In this document: piece after piece, positions 63,323 to 63,889 of the stretch
Layout: each line of letters begins with the position of its first letter
Position numbering within the stretch: position 1 is the first letter of the stretch
NCBI GenBank assembly: GCA_002270565.1
Contig: NQMI01000181.1
Coordinates: 19,591-83,479, forward strand
Source of the DNA: Stenocarpella maydis
Taxonomy: Eukaryota; Ascomycota; Sordariomycetes; Diaporthales; Diaporthaceae
Direction of reading: 5' to 3'
DNA: 63,889 nt
Notes under the pieces: generated by a model
What the model saw: only the letters and a program-made list of their open reading frames with translations
What the model was told of the DNA's origin: nothing
The model's database searches: none
Program-made: the position numbers and the translations under genes

Positions 63323-63889
63323 GACGGCACGTCCGAGGAACCAAGTTCTGATGATTTGTGGGAAGAAGGTACGCCTTGCAAGAATAGCTGTTGTGCCATT
63401 GGATTAATTTGGGGGCTGACTATGGCTGTAAGGAACAGCGTCGAATCGATCCACCGCCCCGAGCAGTGTTTCCAGTGTCCCGGTTGTTCCAACGGGCCAG
63501 ATGAGTTCGACCTTTTTCATGCCGTCCAACCAGCCCCATTATGAGTATGAATTTCAGGAATGGAGATCACGACTCGGTGTCTCAGAACGGACATCTAGCC
63601 TGAGTAGGATCACTATACTGGGGACAGATCCGGTCTCTGCAAGGTAGAAATTGTCGGGACGCAAGTCCCTCCAAACATGAAGTTGACGGCGGATGCAGCA
63701 GAGGTGTCAGGGGTTAGGAGGAAATTGGAGACACGCTTGATGACACGCTGTTTCGGAAGGGTTTATAGAGGGCGTCCACCGTTTAAACAAAAGCAATTGA
63801 TTAACCGGGTTCCCTGGAGAGGATCTTCCATAGTGGTATTATTAAATAGAGTGCCCCCCGGGGCAGCTGAACACCCCCCCCCCCTATTG
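63323..63889. other. Downstream sequence to the window end
   Basis: It may hold the alternative last exon of the RNase H-fold gene (63323-63544: DGTSEEPSSDDLWEEG...). After that no gene is seen. A poly-C run ends the window. Confidence 0.4.

Overview
This window is nuclear DNA of a filamentous ascomycete, most likely a Sordariomycete. The protein genes carry short GT-AG introns (49-255 nt) with CTAAC/CTGAC branch sites. There are two Zn2Cys6 regulators, one C2H2 regulator with a fungal-specific regulatory domain, an RSC chromatin-remodelling subunit, secreted glycoside hydrolases (GH53, GH55), and AT-rich blocks of transposon relics with the transition-type decay expected of repeat-induced point mutation (RIP). 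Gene models were built by hand from reading frames, splice signals and recognised family motifs. No database search was possible.

Layout. 1-4980: AT-rich repeat block with a decayed minus-strand LTR-retrotransposon gag and the 3' end of a pogo-type DNA transposon. 5.6-6.4 kb: broken thioredoxin-reductase-like gene. 6.9-15.5 kb: two intact paralogues of an F-box-like (FPAEIR type) family in divergent orientation with the same three-exon structure, a wrecked CBM20 alpha-amylase between them, and a third, broken paralogue. 15.5-16.9 kb: a cleanly bounded 1,332-bp Mutator-like (MULE) element with perfect 46-bp inverted repeats and an 8-bp target duplication. 17.7-20.4 kb: Zn2Cys6 factor. 20.4-24.8 kb: long gene-poor stretch. 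24.8-33.2 kb: GH53 galactanase, an unusual regulator with its Zn cluster near the C-terminus, and divergent rsc9. 35.3 kb: intron-containing tRNA-Leu(CAA). 36.8-38.7 kb: complete but RIP-mutated pogo/Fot1-type transposon. 41.9-43.1 kb: SDR pseudogene with four stop codons. 45.8-49.6 kb: small cysteine-rich secreted protein and a GH55 glucanase. 52.2-55.2 kb: 1.46-kb direct duplication on either side of a single N, probably an assembly artefact. 57.9-61.1 kb: C2H2 regulator. 62.2-63.3 kb: RNase H-fold protein lacking its first catalytic aspartate.

Together this looks like a subtelomeric-style or transposon-bordered accessory segment (gene-family copies, pseudogenes, transposons at 1-17 kb and 35-43 kb) interleaved with conserved housekeeping and regulatory genes (24-33 kb, 57-63 kb). 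The two plant-polymer or glucan hydrolases and the small secreted protein fit a plant-associated or saprotrophic life style. The most unusual items are the MULE derivative, the F-box-like paralogue family, the C-terminal-Zn-cluster regulator with repeated TQT-like motifs, and the RNase H-fold protein with an altered active site.
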